Positions 62,217 to 64,000 of a stretch of DNA of 64,000 nucleotides are shown in pieces. The translations under genes and the position numbers were made by a program. Origin of the DNA: Patagioenas fasciata (lineage: Eukaryota; Chordata; Aves; Columbiformes; Columbidae); contig NC_092523.1 in assembly GCF_037038585.1 (NCBI RefSeq), positions 34,325,501-34,389,500 on the forward strand. Reading direction: 5' to 3'. Position 1 is the first letter of the stretch. Each line of letters opens with the position of its first letter. The notes under the pieces are model-generated. The model was not told the DNA's origin, did not search any database, and saw only the letters and a program-made list of their open reading frames with translations.

Positions 62217-63451
62217 GTAATTTTCATGCAGCGATTCCAATAAAAGATTAATTCCTAGTGGAAATCAGCCAGCTTCTCATTGTATCTGAAGTTGGCAGGC
62301 AGATGGTTGAAAGCCAGTTTCTCAGTTCAGATGTTTCCTAGTTAGTTGCAACCTACCCCTTTTTCCTAGGGTGAATAAGTCCCAGAAGATAAAAGGCTGT
62401 GAGAGTTGTAATCATAGTAGAGTAACATGGAAATGTTGGGAAAAGGAGGGAAGGGGTTTTATTTTCTTGTATAATTTGCACTTTTTAACAAATTTATGAT
62501 TTCCTGTCCATCTTACATAGGAGTGGGAAAACTGGGATCCACAAAAGAAAACGTATCATCAATAGCATGTTGCTTCAAGGATTAACTAGTTGAAAGGTAG
62601 TGCTAAACAGGTATCCTTCTCTTGAATCTATAAATCCATTATTAATGTCAACCACAGTGTTTTCTGTAGGGTTTGAATACTTTCATTACTCTGTTCCATT
62701 TTTGCTATCTGTCCTCTGTGACTTTGGTTATCCTTGGATGACCTGGTCCTACATAAGAGCAAGCGTATCTTTTATGTCTGTCAGTTTTCTTTGACCTCAT
62801 CTTAGTATTGTCTGAAAGATATATTTTTTTTCTGCTGTATTTTGCACAACTCTTAGAAAGCAATCTCAACTGGTTTTGTTATTGCTAACTCATCTGTAGC
62901 TCTTCCTGTCAGCATAAGTGTATGTTTAGGAGAAAATTCTGTCCTGCCTTTAAATGTGACTTACCTTTCCTGAAATGAAGTTTCTCTGCCTGTTACCTGA
63001 TTGTCCTAAGCTTAAGACTCACTTTCCTTTGACTAAAGGATTCTAAGTATTTCCAGTTCAAACCAAAGGACTAAATTAATATTATCCTCAAAAAGGATAT
63101 TCTGTTAATGCTTTCTATGAAGGTAAAGCCAGGAGAGCAAGAGGAACCAAAACTCTTCTTCCCCTCTTCCATGGACAGAGCAGTGAACTGTATTGGGACT
63201 CACAAAAATGAATGATAACAAGGAGCCCTAAATGACAACCTAGAAGCTCTAAAAGGTCAGGTTACCAGGTTCTCAGCTATGTATAGTTAGGAGTCTAAAT
63301 GTTTATCTGGATCTTCTTAACCAGCAAATGTGAGGAATGCAAACTTTCATGTTGGCTGGAGGGGCTGGAAACCGCTGTTCCACCACCACTGGCGGGGAAC
63401 TAGGCAGATTTCTACTGAGAATTCCCTCTGATTTGGGGCAGCTCATCAAAA
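62217..63451. other. AT-rich intergenic or intronic DNA, nothing recognised
   Basis: About 1.2 kb with no supported feature up to the CR1 at the right edge. Confidence 0.55.
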
Positions 63452-64000
63452 TGGACTGTGAACTGGCTGAAAGAAAGAAGTCAGAGAGTTGTGGTCAATG
63501 GGGAAGAGTCTAGTTGGAGACCTGTATCTAGTGGAGTGCCTCAAGGGTCAGTACTGGGGCCGGTATTATTCAATATATTCATCAATGACTTGGATGAGGG
63601 AGTAGAGTGTACTATCAGCAAGTTTGCTGATGGCACCAAACTGGGAGGAGTGGCCAGAAGGCTGTACTGCCATCCAGCAGGACCTGGACAGGCTGGAGAG
63701 TTGGGCAGGGAAAAATTAATGAAATATAACAAGGGAAAGTGTAGAGTCTTACATCTGGGTAGGAACAACCCCAGGTTCCAGTATAAGTTGGGGAATGATC
63801 TATTAGACAGCAGTGTCGGGGAAAGGGACCTGGGGGTCCTGGTGGACAGCAGGAAGGCCATGAGCCAGCACTGTGCCCTTGTGGCCAGGAAGGCCAGTGG
63901 CATCCTGGAGTGTATTAGAAGGGGGGTGGTTAGTAGGTCGAGAGAGGTTCTCCTTCTCCTCTACTCTGCTCGGGTGAGACCGCATCTGGAATATTGTGTC
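63452..64000 (+). mobile_element. CR1 LINE, 5' truncated, cut by the window edge
   Basis: Begins abruptly within ORF2 at 'tggactgtgaactggctgaa' and follows the 53-kb copy to the end of the window. By eye there are only about ten differences over the last 285 bases. It has the same FADG in the reverse-transcriptase motif C and the same one-base deletion before 'atgaaatataac'. It also has a private 8-base deletion near 63653. Its 3' end lies beyond the window. Confidence 0.92.

Noticed and set aside
1..64000. CRISPR arrays, bacterial operons, tRNA or rRNA genes
   Set aside because: None seen. The repeats here are eukaryotic interspersed, tandem or simple repeats, and no cloverleaf or rRNA-like block was recognised by eye.

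Overview
The window looks like nuclear DNA from a bird, probably not a galliform. It holds several 3' fragments of CR1 LINEs, some ending in ATTCTRTG-type repeats, two copies of an LTR-like avian interspersed repeat, AT-rich non-coding DNA, isolated CpG islands, and one compact spliced immune gene with avian-type gene structure. There are no bacterial-style operons, CRISPR arrays or recognisable RNA genes.

Left part (1-14.6 kb, minus strand). A complete Toll-like receptor 3 gene (TLR3) runs right to left. It has a non-coding first exon in a CpG island (14.3-14.6 kb) next to an interferon-stimulated response element, then four coding exons (11978-12418, 10389-10580, 6994-8819, 6141-6369). Together they encode 895 residues without a frameshift or internal stop. 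Downstream on the same strand, a second CpG island (about 1.64-2.11 kb) contains a first coding exon (1699-1988) that is probably FAM149A. That fits the TLR3-FAM149A order known in vertebrates. The rest of that gene would lie beyond the left edge.

Middle and right (14.6-64 kb). This is about 49 kb of AT-rich DNA with no gene that can be named, and it lies upstream of TLR3. By synteny the neighbour on this side should be SORBS2 on the plus strand, so part of it may be SORBS2 5' intron or flank. One exon-like segment at 62139-62216 (plus) is the only coding candidate seen. Other contents are a strongly C-rich, CpG-poor degenerate tandem array of roughly 150-bp units (about 37.25-41.1 kb), CR1 copies at 28.9, 53.2, 57.0, 60.1 and 63.45 kb, two LTR-like repeats at 46.2 and 58.25 kb, a hAT-like terminal fragment, CTCF-like motifs and simple repeats.

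How it works together: TLR3 is the endosomal double-stranded RNA sensor that signals through TRIF. The ISRE at its promoter suggests interferon-inducible expression, and a 12-codon upstream ORF ending four bases before the start codon suggests possible translational control. The most notable observations are an Asp where human TLR3 has the dsRNA-contacting His539, the uORF arrangement, the 4-kb strand-asymmetric tandem array, and two young CR1 copies that share the same inactivating changes. No wholly new gene system was found.
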